Source of the DNA: Labia minor | Taxonomy: Eukaryota; Arthropoda; Insecta; Dermaptera; Spongiphoridae | NCBI GenBank assembly: GCA_963082975.1 | Contig: OY720344.1 | Coordinates: 8,791,580-8,855,579, forward strand | Length of the DNA stretch: 64,000 bases | Reading direction: 5' to 3' | Part shown: piece after piece, positions 27,101 through 40,750 of the stretch | Layout of the letters: the number at the start of each line of letters is the position of its first letter | Numbering within the stretch: position 1 is the stretch's first letter | The notes under the pieces: model-generated | Seen by the model: the letters and a program-made list of their open reading frames with translations, nothing else | Databases searched by the model: none | What the model was told of the DNA's origin: nothing | Translations under genes and position numbers: made by a program

Positions 27101-30100
27101 ACCCTAGATTTTCGGCATAAAAAAATAATTATTCATCAGAAATATCAATAATATATTTTTTTAATATTTTTATGATGTAAAATGAACGAATTTATTATTT
27201 ATTTTTATAAATTTTATTTTTTAATTTTCCCGTAAAAATTATGAAAGGTCATCGTAGGATGACCCTAGGTTTTCAGCATAAAAAAATAATTATTCATCAG
27301 CAATATCAATAATATATTTTTTTAATATTTTTATGATGTAATATGAACGAATTTATTATTTTTTTTAAAACATTTCATTTTTTGATTTTCCCGTAAAAAT
27401 TATGAAAGGTCATCGTAGGATGACCCTAGGTTTTCAGCATAAAAAAATAATTATTCATCAGAAATATCAATAATATATTTTTTTAATATTTTTATGATGT
27501 AAAATGAACGAATTTATTATTTATTTTAAAACATTTCATTTTCTAATTTCCCCCTAAAAATTATGAAAGGTCATCGTAGGATGACCCTAGGTTTAAGAAA
27601 TATCAATAATATATTTTTTTAATATTTTTATGATGTAAAATGAACGAATTTATTATTTATTTTTAAAAATTTCATTTTTTAATTTTCAAGTAAAAATTAT
27701 GAAAGGTCATCGTAGGATGACCCTAGGTTTTCGGCATAAAAAAATAATTATTCATCAGAAATATCAATAATATTTTTTTTTAATATTTTTATGATGTAAA
27801 ATGAACGAATTTATTATTGATTTTTAAAAAATTTCATTTTTTAATTTTCCCGTAAAAATTATGAAAGGTCATCGTAGGATGACCCTAGGTTTTCGGCATA
27901 AAAAAATAATTATTAATCAGAAATATCAATAATATATTTTTTTAATATTTTTATGATGTAAAATGAACGAATTTATTATTTTTTTTAAAACATTTCATTT
28001 TTTGATTTTCCCGTAAAAATTATGAAAGGTCATCGTAGGATGACCCTAGGTTTTCAGCATAAAAAAATTATTATTCATCGGAAATATCAATAATATATTT
28101 TTTTAATATTTTTATGATGTAAAATGAATGAATTTATTATTTATTTTAAAACATTTCATTTTCTAATTTGCCCATAAAAATTATGAAAGGTCATCGTAGG
28201 ATGACCCTAGGTTTAGGAAATGTCAATAATATATTTTTTTAATATTTTTATGATGTAAAATGAACGAATTTATTATTTATTTTTAAAAATTTCATTTTTT
28301 AATTTTCCCGTAAAAATTATGAAAGGTCATCGTAGGATGACCCTAGATGTTCGGCATAAAAAAATAATTATTCATCGGAAATATCAATAATATATTTTTT
28401 TAATATTTTTATGATGTAAAATGAACGAATATATTATTTATTTTTAAAAATTTTATTTTTTAATTTTCCCGTAAAAATTATGAAAGGTCATCGTAGGATG
28501 ACCCTAGGTTTTCGGCATAATAAAATAATTATTCATCAGAAATATCAATAATATATTTTTTTAATATTTTTATGATGTAAAATGAACGAATTTATTATTT
28601 TTTTTAAAACATTTATTTTTTGATTTTCCCGTAAAAATTATGAAAGGTCATCGTAGGATGACCCTAGGTTTTCAGCATAAAAAAATAATTATTCATCGGA
28701 AATATCAATAATATATTTTTTTAATATTTTTATGATGAAAAATGAACGAATTTATTATTTATTTTAAAACATTTCATTTTCTAATTTGCCCCTAAAAATT
28801 ATGAAAGGTCATCGTAGGATGACCCTAGGTTTAGGAAATGTCAATAATATATTTTTTTAATATTTTTATGATGTAAAATGAACGAATTTATTATTTAATT
28901 TAAAAATTTCATTTTTTAATTTTCCCGTAAAAATTATGAAATGACATCGTAGGATGACCCTAGGTTTTCGGCATAAAAAAATAATTATTCATCAGAAATA
29001 TCAATAATATATTTTTTTAATATTTTTATGATGTAAAATGAACGAATATATTATTTATTTTTAAAAATTTGATTTTTTAATTTTCCCGTAAAAATTATGA
29101 AAGGTCATCGTAGGATGACCCTAGATTTTCGGCATAAAAAAATAATTATTCATCAGAAATATCAATAATATATTTTTTTAATATTTTTATGATGTAAAAG
29201 GAATTAATTTATTATTTATTTTTATAAATTTTATTTTTTAATTTTCCCGTAAAAATTATGAAAGGTCATCATAGGATGACCCTAGGTTTTCAGCTTAAAA
29301 AAATAATTATTCATCAGCAATATCAATAATATATTTTTTTAATATTTTTATGATGTAAAATGAACGAATATATTATTTATTTTTAAAAATTTCATTTTTT
29401 AATTTTCCCGTAAAAATTATGATAGGTCATCGTAGGATGACCCTAGATTTTCGGCATAAAAAAATAATTATTCATCAGAAATATCAATAATATATTTTTT
29501 TAATATTTTTATGATGTAAAATGAACGAATTTATTATTTATTTTTATAAATTTTATTTTTTAATTTTCCCGTAAAAATTATGAAAGGTCATCGTAGGATG
29601 ACCCTAGGTTTTCAGCATAAAAAAATAATTATTCATCAGCAATATCAATAATATATTTTTTTAATATTTTTATGATGTAATATGAACGAATTTATTATTT
29701 TTTTTAAAACATTTCATTTTTTAATTTTCCCGTAAAAATTATGAAAGGTCATCGTAGGATGACCCTAGGATTTCGGCATAAAAAAATAATTATTCATCAG
29801 AAATATCAATAATATATTTTTTTAATATTTTTATGATGTAAAATGAACGAATATATTATTTATTTTTAAAAATTTCATTTTTTAATTTTCCCGTAAAAAT
29901 TATGAAAGGTCATCGTAGGATGACCCTAGATTTTCGGCATAAAAAAATAATTATTCATCAGAAATATTAATAATATATTTATTTACTATTTTTATGATGT
30001 AAAATGAACGAATTTATTATTTATTTTTAAAAATTTCATTTAAAAATAATGAAAGGTCATCGTAGGATGACCCTAGGTTTTCGGCATAAAAAAATAATTA

Positions 30101-33100
30101 TTAATCAGAAATATCAATAATATATTTTTTTAATATTTTTATGATGTAAAATGAACGAATTTATTATTTTTTTTAAAACATTTCATTTTTTGATTTTCCC
30201 GTAAAAATTATGAAAGGTCATCGTAGGATGACCCTAGGTTTTCGGCAAAAAAAAAAATTATTCATCAGAAATATCAATAATATATTTTTTTAATATTTTT
30301 ATGATGTAAAATGAACGAATTTATTATTTATTTTAAAACATTTCATTTTTTAATTTGCCCCTAAAAATTATGAAAGGTCATCGTAGGATTACCCTAGGTT
30401 TAATAAATATCAATAATATATTTTTTTAATATTTTTATGATGTAAAATGAACGAATTTATTATTTATTTTTAAAAATTTCATTTTTTAATTTTCAATTAA
30501 TAATTATGAAAGGTCATCGTAGGATGACCCTAGGTTTTCGGCATAAAATATAATTATTCATCAGAAATATAAATAATATTTTTTTTTAATATTTTTATGA
30601 TGTAAAATGAACGAATTTATTATTTATTTTTAAAAAATTTCATTTTTTAATTTTCAAGTAATAATTATGAAAGGTCATCGTAGGATGACCCTAGGTTTTC
30701 GGCATAAGAAAATAATTATTCATCAGAAATATCAATAATATATTTTTTTAATATTTTTATGATGTAAAAAGAACGAATTTATTATTTATTTTAAAACATT
30801 TCATTTTCTAATTTGCCCCTAAAAATTATGAAAGGTCATCGTAGGATGACCCTAGGTTTAGGAAATGTCAATAATATATTTTTTTAATATTTTTATGATG
30901 TAAAATGAACGAATTTATTATTTATTTTTAAAAATTTCATTTTTTAATTTTCCCGTAAAAATTATGAAAGGTCATCGTAGGATGACCCTAGGTTTTCGGC
31001 AAAAAAAAAAATTATTCATCAGAAATATCAATAATATATTTTTTTAATATTTTTATGATGTAAAATGAACGAATTTATTATTTATTTTAAAACATTTCAT
31101 TTTTTAATTTGCCCCTAAAAATTATGAAAGGTCATCGTAGGATTACCCTAGGTTTAATAAATATCAATAATATATTTTTTTAATATTTTTATGATGTAAA
31201 ATGAACGAATTTATTATTTATTTTTAAAAATTTCATTTTTTAATTTTCAATTAATAATTATGAAAGGTCATCGTAGGATGACCCTAGGTTTTCGGCATAA
31301 AATATAATTATTCATCAGAAATATAAATAATATATTTTTTTAATATTTTTATGATGTAAAATGAACGAATTTATTATTTATTTTTAAAAAATTTCATTTT
31401 TTAATTTTCCCGTAAAAATTATGAAAGGTCATCGTAGGATGACCCTAGGTTTTCGGCATAAAAAAATAATTATTAATCAGAAATATCAATAATATATTTT
31501 TTTAATATTTTTATGATGTAAAATGAACGAATTTATTATTTTTTTTAAAACATTTCATTTTTTGATTTTCCCGTAAAAATTATGAAAGGTCATCGTAGGA
31601 TGACCCTAGGTTTTCAGCATAAAAAAATTATTATTGATCGGAAATATCAATAATATATTTTTTTAATATTTTTATGATGTAAAATGAATGAATTTATTAT
31701 TTATTTTAAAACATTTCATTTTCTAATTTGCCCCTAAAAATTATGAAAGGTCATTCTAGGATGACCCTAGGTTTAGGAAATGTCAATAATATATTTTTTT
31801 AATATTTTTATGATGTAAAATGAACGAATTTATTATTTATTTTTAAAAATTTCATTTTTTAATTTTCCCGTAAAAATTATGAAAGGTCATCGTAGGATGA
31901 CCCTAGGTTTTCGGCAAAAAAAAAAATTATTCATCAGAAATATCAATAATATTTTTTTTTAATATTTTTATGATGTAAAATGAACGAATTTATTATTTAT
32001 TTTTAAAAAATTTCATTTTTTAATTTTCCCGTAAAAATTATGAAAGGTCATCGTAGGATGACCCTAGGTTTTCGGCATAAAAAAATAATTATTAATCAGA
32101 AATATCAATAATATATTTTTTTAATATTTTTATGATGTAAAATGAACGAATTTATTATTTTTTTTAAAACATTTCATTTTCTAATTTCCCCCTAAAAATT
32201 ATGAAAGGTCATCGTAGGATGACCCTAGGTTTAAGAAATATCAATAATATATTTTTTTAATATTTTTATGATGTAAAATGAACGAATTTATTATTTATTT
32301 TTAAAAATTTCATTTTTTAATTTTCAAGTAAAAATTATGAAAGGTCATCGTAGGATGACCCTAGGTTTTCGGCATAAAAAAATAATTATTCATCAGAAAT
32401 ATCAATAATATATTTTTTTAATATTTTTATGATGTAAAATGAACCAATTTATTATTTATTTTTATAAATTTTATTTTTTAATTTTCCCGTAAAAATTATG
32501 AAAGGTCATCGTAGGATGACCCTAGGTTTTCGGCATAATAAAATAATTATTCATCAGAAATATCAATAATATATTTTTTTAATATTTTTATGATGTAAAA
32601 TGAACGAATTTATTATTTTTTTTAAAACATTTCATTTTTTGATTTTCCCGTAAAAATTATGAAAGGTCATCGTAGGATGACCCTAGGTTTTCAGCATAAA
32701 AAAATAATTATTCATCAGAAATATCAATAATATATTTTTTTAATATTTTTATGATGTAAAATGAACGAATTTATTATTTATTTTAAAACATTTCATTTTC
32801 TAATTTCCCCCTAAAAATTATGAAAGGTCATCGTAGGATGACCCTAGGTTTAAGAAATATCAATAATATATTTTTTTAATATTTTTATGATGTAAAATGA
32901 ACGAATTTATTATTTATTTTTAAAAATTTCATTTTTTAATTTTCAAGTAAAAATTATGAAAGGTCATCGTAGGATGACCCTAGGTTTTCGGCATAAAAAA
33001 ATAATTATTCATCAGAAATATCAATAATATTTTTTTTTAATATTTTTATGATGTAAAATGAACGAATTTATTATTGATTTTTAAAAAATTTCATTTTTTA

Positions 33101-36100
33101 ATTTTCCCGTAAAAATTATGAATGGTCATCGTAGGATGACCCTAGGTTTTCGGCATAAAAAAATAATTATTAATCAGAAATATCAATAATATATTTTTTT
33201 AATATTTTTATCATGTAAAATGAACGAATTTATTATTTTTTTTAAAACATTTCATTTTTTGATTTTCCCGTAAAAATTATGAAAGGTCATCGTAGGATGA
33301 CCCTAGGTTTTCAGCATAAAAAAATAATTATTCATCAGAAATATTAATAATATATTTATTTAATATTTTTATGATGTAAAATGAACGAATTTATTATTTA
33401 TTTTTAAAAATTTCATTTAAAAATAATGAAAGGTCATCGTAGGATGACCCTAGGTTTTCGGCATAAAAAAATAATTATTAATCAGAAATATCAATAATAT
33501 ATTTTTTTAATATTTTTATGATGTAAAATGAACGAATTTATTATTTTTTTTAAAACATTTCATTTTTTGATTTTCCCGTAAAAATTATGAAAGGTCATCG
33601 TAGGATGACCCTAGGTTTTCAGCATAAAAAAATTATTATTCATCGGAAATATTAATAATATATTTTTTTAATATTTTTATGATGTAAAATGAATGAATTT
33701 ATTATTTATTTTAAAACATTTCATTTTCTAATTTGCCCATAAAAATTATGAAAGGTCATCGTAGGATGACCCTAGGTTTAGGAAATGTCAATAATATATT
33801 TTTTTAATATTTTTATGATGTAAAATGAACGAATTTATTATTTATTTTTAAAAATTTCATTTTTTAATTTTCCCGTAAAAATTATGAAAGGTCATCGTAG
33901 GATGACCCTAGATGTTCGGCATAAAAAAATAATTATTCATCGGAATTATCAATAATATATTTTTTTAATATTTTTATGATGTAAAATGAACGAATATATT
34001 ATTTATTTTTAAAAATTTTATTTTTTAATTTTCCCGTAAAAATTATGAAAGGTCATCGTAGGATGACCCTAGGTTTTCGGCATAATAAAATAATTATTCA
34101 TCAGAAATATCAATAATATATTTTTTTAATATTTTTATGATGTAAAATGAACGAATTTATTATTTTTTTTAAAACATTTATTTTTTGATTTTCCCGTAAA
34201 AATTATGAAAGGTCATCGTAGGATGACCCTAGGTTTTCAGCATAAAAAAATAATTATTCATCGGAAATATCAATAATATATTTTTTTAATATTTTTATGA
34301 TGAAAAATGAACGAATTTATTATTTATTTTAAAACATTTCATTTTCTAATTTGCCCCTAAAAATTATGAAAGGTCATCGTAGGATGACCCTAGGTTTAGG
34401 AAATGTCAATAATATATTTTTTTAATATTTTTATGATGTAAAATGAACGAATTTATTATTTAATTTAAAAATTTCATTTTTTAATTTTCCCGTAAAAATT
34501 ATGAAATGACATCGTAGGATGACCCTAGGTTTTCGGCATAAAAAAATAATTATTCATCAGAAATATCAATAATATATTTTTTTAATATTTTTATGATGTA
34601 AAATGAACGAATATATTATTTATTTTTAAAAATTTGATTTTTTAATTTTCCCGTAAAAATTATGAAAGGTCATCGTAGGATGACCCTAGATTTTCGGCAT
34701 AAAAAAATAATTATTCATCAGAAATATCAATAATATATTTTTTTAATATTTTTATGATGTAAAAGGAATTAATTTATTATTTATTTTTATAAATTTTATT
34801 TTTTAATTTTCCCGTAAAAATTATGAAAGGTCATCATAGGATGACCCTAGGTTTTCAGCTTAAAAAAATAATTATTCATCAGCAATATCAATAATATATT
34901 TTTTTAATATTTTTATGATGTAAAATGAACGAATATATTATTTATTTTTAAAAATTTCATTTTTTAATTTTCCCGTAAAAATTATGATAGGTCATCGTAG
35001 GATGACCCTAGATTTTCGGCATAAAAAAATAATTATTCATCAGAAATATCAATAATATATTTTTTTAATATTTTTATGATGTAAAATGAACGAATTTATT
35101 ATTTATTTTTATAAATTTTATTTTTTAATTTTCCCGTAAAAATTATGAAAGGTCATCGTAGGATGACCCTAGGTTTTCAGCATAAAAAAATAATTATTCA
35201 TCAGCAATATCAATAATATATTTTTTTAATATTTTTATGATGTAATATGAACGAATTTATTATTTTTTTTAAAACATTTCATTTTTTAATTTTCCCGTAA
35301 AAATTATGAAAGGTCATCGTAGGATGACCCTAGGATTTCGGCATAAAAAAATAATTATTCATCAGAAATATCAATAATATATTTTTTTAATATTTTTATG
35401 ATGTAAAATGAACGAATATATTATTTATTTTTAAAAATTTCATTTTTTAATTTTCCCGTAAAAATTATGAAAGGTCATCGTAGGATGACCCTAGATTTTC
35501 GGCATAAAAAAATAATTATTCATCAGAAATATTAATAATATATTTATTTAATATTTTTATGATGTAAAATGAACGAATTTATTATTTATTTTTAAAAATT
35601 TCATTTAAAAATAATGAAAGGTCATCGTAGGATGACCCTAGGTTTTCGGCATAAAAAAATAATTATTAATCAGAAATATCAATAATATATTTTTTTAATA
35701 TTTTTATGATGTAAAATGAACGAATTTATTATTTTTTTTAAAACATTTCATTTTTTGATTTTCCCGTAAAAATTATGAAAGGTCATCGTAGGATGACCCT
35801 AGGTTTTCGGCAAAAAAAAAAATTATTCATCAGAAATATCAATAATATATTTTTTTAATATTTTTATGATGTAAAATGAACGAATTTATTATTTATTTTA
35901 AAACATTTCATTTTTTAATTTGCCCCTAAAAATTATGAAAGGTCATCGTAGGATTACCCTAGGTTTAATAAATATCAATAATATATTTTTTTAATATTTT
36001 TATGATGTAAAATGAACGAATTTATTATTTATTTTTAAAAATTTCATTTTTTAATTTTCAATTAATAATTATGAAAGGTCATCGTAGGATGACCCTAGGT

Positions 36101-36885
36101 TTTCGGCATAAAATATAATTATTCATCAGAAATATAAATAATATTTTTTTTTAATATTTTTATGATGTAAAATGAACGAATTTATTATTTATTTTTAAAA
36201 AATTTCATTTTTTAATTTTCAAGTAATAATTATGAAAGGTCATCGTAGGATGACCCTAGGTTTTCGGCATAAGAAAATAATTATTCATCAGAAATATCAA
36301 TAATATATTTTTTTAATATTTTTATGATGTAAAAAGAACGAATTTATTATTTATTTTAAAACATTTCATTTTCTAATTTGCCCCTAAAAATTATGAAAGG
36401 TCATCGTAGGATGACCCTAGGTTTAGGAAATGTCAATAATATATTTTTTTAATATTTTTATGATGTAAAATGAACGAATTTATTATTTATTTTTAAAAAT
36501 TTCATTTTTTAATTTTCCCGTAAAAATTATGAAAGGTCATCGTAGGATGACCCTAGGTTTTCGGCAAAAAAAAAAATTATTCATCAGAAATATCAATAAT
36601 ATATTTTTTTAATATTTTTATGATGTAAAATGAACGAATTTATTATTTATTTTAAAACATTTCATTTTTTAATTTGCCCCTAAAAATTATGAAAGGTCAT
36701 CGTAGGATTACCCTAGGTTTAATAAATATCAATAATATATTTTTTTAATATTTTTATGATGTAAAATGAACGAATTTATTATTTATTTTTAAAAATTTCA
36801 TTTTTTAATTTTCAATTAATAATTATGAAAGGTCATCGTAGGATGACCCTAGGTTTTCGGCATAAAATATAATTATTCATCAGAA
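18900..36885. repeat. Satellite region with about 5.6-kb repeat spacing
   Basis: ATCATGTAAA occurs at 19742 and 25307 (offset 5,565). AAAAGGAATTAATT occurs at 21131 and 26857 (5,726, one monomer more) and at 29196 and 34761 (5,565). The clearest pair is about 28,090-31,320 against about 33,655-36,885 at a constant 5,565: 28345 matches 33910, and 29196 matches 34761. The few differences I saw include TTACTATT near 29,983 and GGAATTATC near 33,942. Copies part company near 31,320, where the run of T in the next unit changes. Confidence 0.75.
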
Positions 36886-37333
36886 ATATAAATAATATTT
36901 TTTTTTAATATTTTTATGATGTAAAATGAACGAATTTATTATTTATTTTTAAAAAATTTCATTTTTTAATTTTCAAGTAATAATTATGAAAGGTCATCGT
37001 AGGATGACCCTAGGTTTTCGGCATAAGAAAATAATTATTCATCAGAAATATCAATAATATATTTTTTTAATATTTTTATGATGTAAAAAGAACGAATTTA
37101 TTATTTATTTTTAAAAATGTCATTTTTAAAATTTTCCCGTAAAAATTATGAAAGGTCATCGTAGGATGACCCTAGGTTTTCAGCATAAAAAAATAATTAT
37201 TCGTCAGCAATATCAATAATATATTTTTTTAATATTTTTATGATGTAATATGAACGAATTTATTATTTTTTTTAAAACATTTCATTTTTTAATTTTCCCG
37301 TAAAAATTATGAAAGGTCATCGTAGGATGACCC
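34729..37333. repeat. 2.6-kb block duplicated 13,137 bp downstream
   Basis: AAAAGGAATTAATT (34761 and 47898) and CGTCAGCAAT (37202 and 50339) both repeat at exactly 13,137 bp, so the block moved as a unit to about 47,866-50,470. At its right end the two contexts differ: a TTCGGCATTAAA unit follows here, a short GGTTTAGG unit follows the second copy. Confidence 0.75.
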
Positions 37334-39303
37334 TAGGTTTTCGGCATTAAAAAATAATTATTAATCAGAAATATCAATAATATATTTTTTTAATATTTTT
37401 ATGATGTAAAATGAACGAATTTATTATTTTTTTTAAAACATTTCATTTTTTGATTTTCCCGTAAAAATTATGAAAGGTCATCGTAGGATGACCCTAGGTT
37501 TTCAGCATAAAAAAATTATTATTGATCGGAAATATCAATAATATATTTTTTTAATATTTTTATGATGTAAAATGAATGAATTTATTATTTATTTTAAAAC
37601 ATTTCATTTTTTAATTTGCCCCTAAAAATTATGAAAGGTCATCGTAGGATTACCCTAGGTTTAATAAATATCAATAATATATTTTTTTAATATTTTTATG
37701 ATGTAAAATGAACGAATTTATTATTTATTTTTAAAAATTTCATTTTTTAATTTTCAATTAATAATTATGAAAGGTCATCGTAGGATGACCCTAGGTTTTC
37801 GGCATAAAATATAATTATTCATCAGAAATATAAATAATATTTTTTTTTAATATTTTTATGATGTAAAATGAACGAATTTATTATTTATTTTTAAAAAATT
37901 TCATTTTTTAATTTTCAAGTAATAATTATGAAAGGTCATCGTAGGATGACCCTAGGTTTTCGGCATAAGAAAATAATTATTCATCAGAAATATCAATAAT
38001 ATATTTTTTTAATATTTTTATGATGTAAAAAGAACGAATTTATTATTTATTTTAAAACATTTCATTTTCTAATTTGCCCCTAAAAATTATGAAAGGTCAT
38101 CGTAGGATGACCCTAGGTTTAGGAAATGTCAATAATATATTTTTTTAATATTTTTATGATGTAAAATGAACGAATTTATTATTTATTTTTAAAAAAATAA
38201 TTTTTTAATTTTCCCGTAAAAATTATGAAAGGTCATCGTAGGATGACCCTAGGTTTTCGGCAAAAAAAAAAATTATTCATCAGAAATATCAATAATATAT
38301 TTTTTTAATATTTTTATGATGTAAAATGAACGAATTTATTATTTATTTTAAAACATTTCATTTTTTAATTTGCCCCTAAAAATTATGAAAGGTCATCGTA
38401 GGATTACCCTAGGTTTAATAAATATCAATAATATATTTTTTTAATATTTTTATGATGTAAAATGAACGAATTTATTATTTATTTTTAAAAATTTCATTTT
38501 TTAATTTTCAATTAATAATTATGAAAGGTCATCGTAGGATGACCCTAGGTTTTCGGCATAAAATATAATTATTCATCAGAAATATAAATAATATTTTTTT
38601 TTAATATTTTTATGATGTAAAATGAACGAATTTATTATTTATTTTTAAAAAATTTCATTTTTTAATTTTCAAGTAATAATTATGAAAGGTCATCGTAGGA
38701 TGACCCTAGGTTTTCGGCATAAGAAAATAATTATTCATCAGAAATATCAATAATATATTTTTTTAATATTTTTATGATGTAAAAAGAACGAATTTATTAT
38801 TTATTTTTAAAAATGTCATTTTTAAAATTTTCCCGTAAAAATTATGAAAGGTCATCGTAGGATGACCCTAGGTTTTCAGCATAAAAAAATAATTATTCGT
38901 CAGCAATATCAATAATATATTTTTTTAATATTTTTATGATGTAATATGAACGAATTTATTATTTTTTTTAAAACATTTCATTTTTTAATTTTCCCGTAAA
39001 AATTATGAAAGGTCATCGTAGGATGACCCTAGGTTTTCGGCATTAAAAAATAATTATTAATCAGAAATATCAATAATATATTTTTTTAATATTTTTATGA
39101 TGTAAAATGAACGAATTTATTATTTTTTTTAAAACATTTCATTTTTTGATTTTCCCGTAAAAATTATGAAAGGTCATCGTAGGATGACCCTAGGTTTTCA
39201 GCATAAAAAAATTATTATTGATCGGAAATATCAATAATATATTTTTTTAATATTTTTATGATGTAAAATGAATGAATTTATTATTTATTTTAAAACATTT
39301 CAT
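36562..39303. repeat. Tandem duplication with 1,696-bp period
   Basis: CGGCAAAA starts at 36562 and 38258, and CGTCAGCAAT at 37202 and 38898, both 1,696 bp apart. The shared segment runs to about 37,607 and 39,303, where CATTTTTTAATTTG becomes CATTTTCTAATTTG and the following dyad changes from GGATTACC to GGATGACC. A related 1,672-bp spacing of the CGTCAG marker occurs at 50339 and 52011. Confidence 0.75.
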
Positions 39304-40750
39304 TTTCTAATTTGCCCCTAAAAATTATGAAAGGTCATCGTAGGATGACCCTAGGTTTAGGAAATGTCAATAATATATTTTTTTAATATTTTTATGATGT
39401 AAAATGAACGAATTTATTATTTATTTTTAAAAATTTCATTTTTTAATTTTCCCGTAAAATTTATGAAAGGTCATCGTAGGATGACCCTAGGTTTTCGGCA
39501 AAAAAAAAAATTATTCATCAGAAATATCAATAATATTTTTTTTTAATATTTTTATGATGTAAAATGAACGAATTTATTATTTATTTTTAAAAAATTTCAT
39601 TTTTTAATTTTCCCGTAAAAATTATGAAAGGTCATCGTAGGATGACCCTAGGTTTTCGGCATAAAAAAATAATTATTAATCAGAAATATCAATAATATAT
39701 TTTTTTAATATTTTTATGATGTAAAATGAACGAATTTATTATTTTTTTTAAAACATTTCATTTTTTGATTTTCCCGTAAAAATTATGAAAGGTCATCGTA
39801 GGATGACCCTAGGTTTTCAGCATAAAAAAATTATTATTCATCGGAAATATCAATAATATATTTTTTTAATATTTTTATGATGTAAAATGAATGAATTTAT
39901 TATTTATTTTAAAACATTTCATTTTCTAATTTGCCCCTAAAAATTATGAAAGGTCATCGTAGGATGACCCTAGGTTTAGGAAATGTCAATAATATATTTT
40001 TTTAATATTTTTATGATGTAAAATGAACGAATTTATTATTTATTTTTAAAAATTTCATTTTTTAATTTTCCCGTAAAAATTATGAAAGGTCATCGTAGGA
40101 TGACCCTAGGTTTTCGGCAAAAAAAAAAATTATTCATCAGAAATATCAATAATATATTTTTTTAATATTTTTATGATGTAAAATGAACGAATTTATTATT
40201 TATTTTAAAACATTTCATTTTTTAATTTGCCCCTAAAAATTATGAAAGGTCATCGTAGGATTACCCTAGGTTTAAGAAATATCAATAATATATTTTTTTA
40301 ATATTTTTATGATGTAAAATGAACGAATTTATTATTTATTTTTAAAAATTTCATTTTTTAATTTTCAATTAATAATTATGAAAGGTCATCGTAGGATGAC
40401 CCTAGGTTTTCGGCATAAAATATAATTATTCATCAGAAATATAAATAATATTTTTTTTTAATATTTTTATGATGTAAAATGAACGAATTTATTATTTATT
40501 TTTAAAAAATTTCATTTTTTAATTTTCAAGTAATAATTATGAAAGGTCATCGTAGGATGACCCTAGGTTTTCGGCATAAGAAAATAATTATTCATCAGAA
40601 ATATCAATAATATATTTTTTTAATATTTTTATGATGTAAAAAGAACGAATTTATTATTTATTTTTAAAAATGTCATTTTTTAATTTTCCCCTAAAAATTA
40701 TGAAAGGTCATCGTAGGATGACCCTAGGTTTTCGGCATAAAAAAATAATT

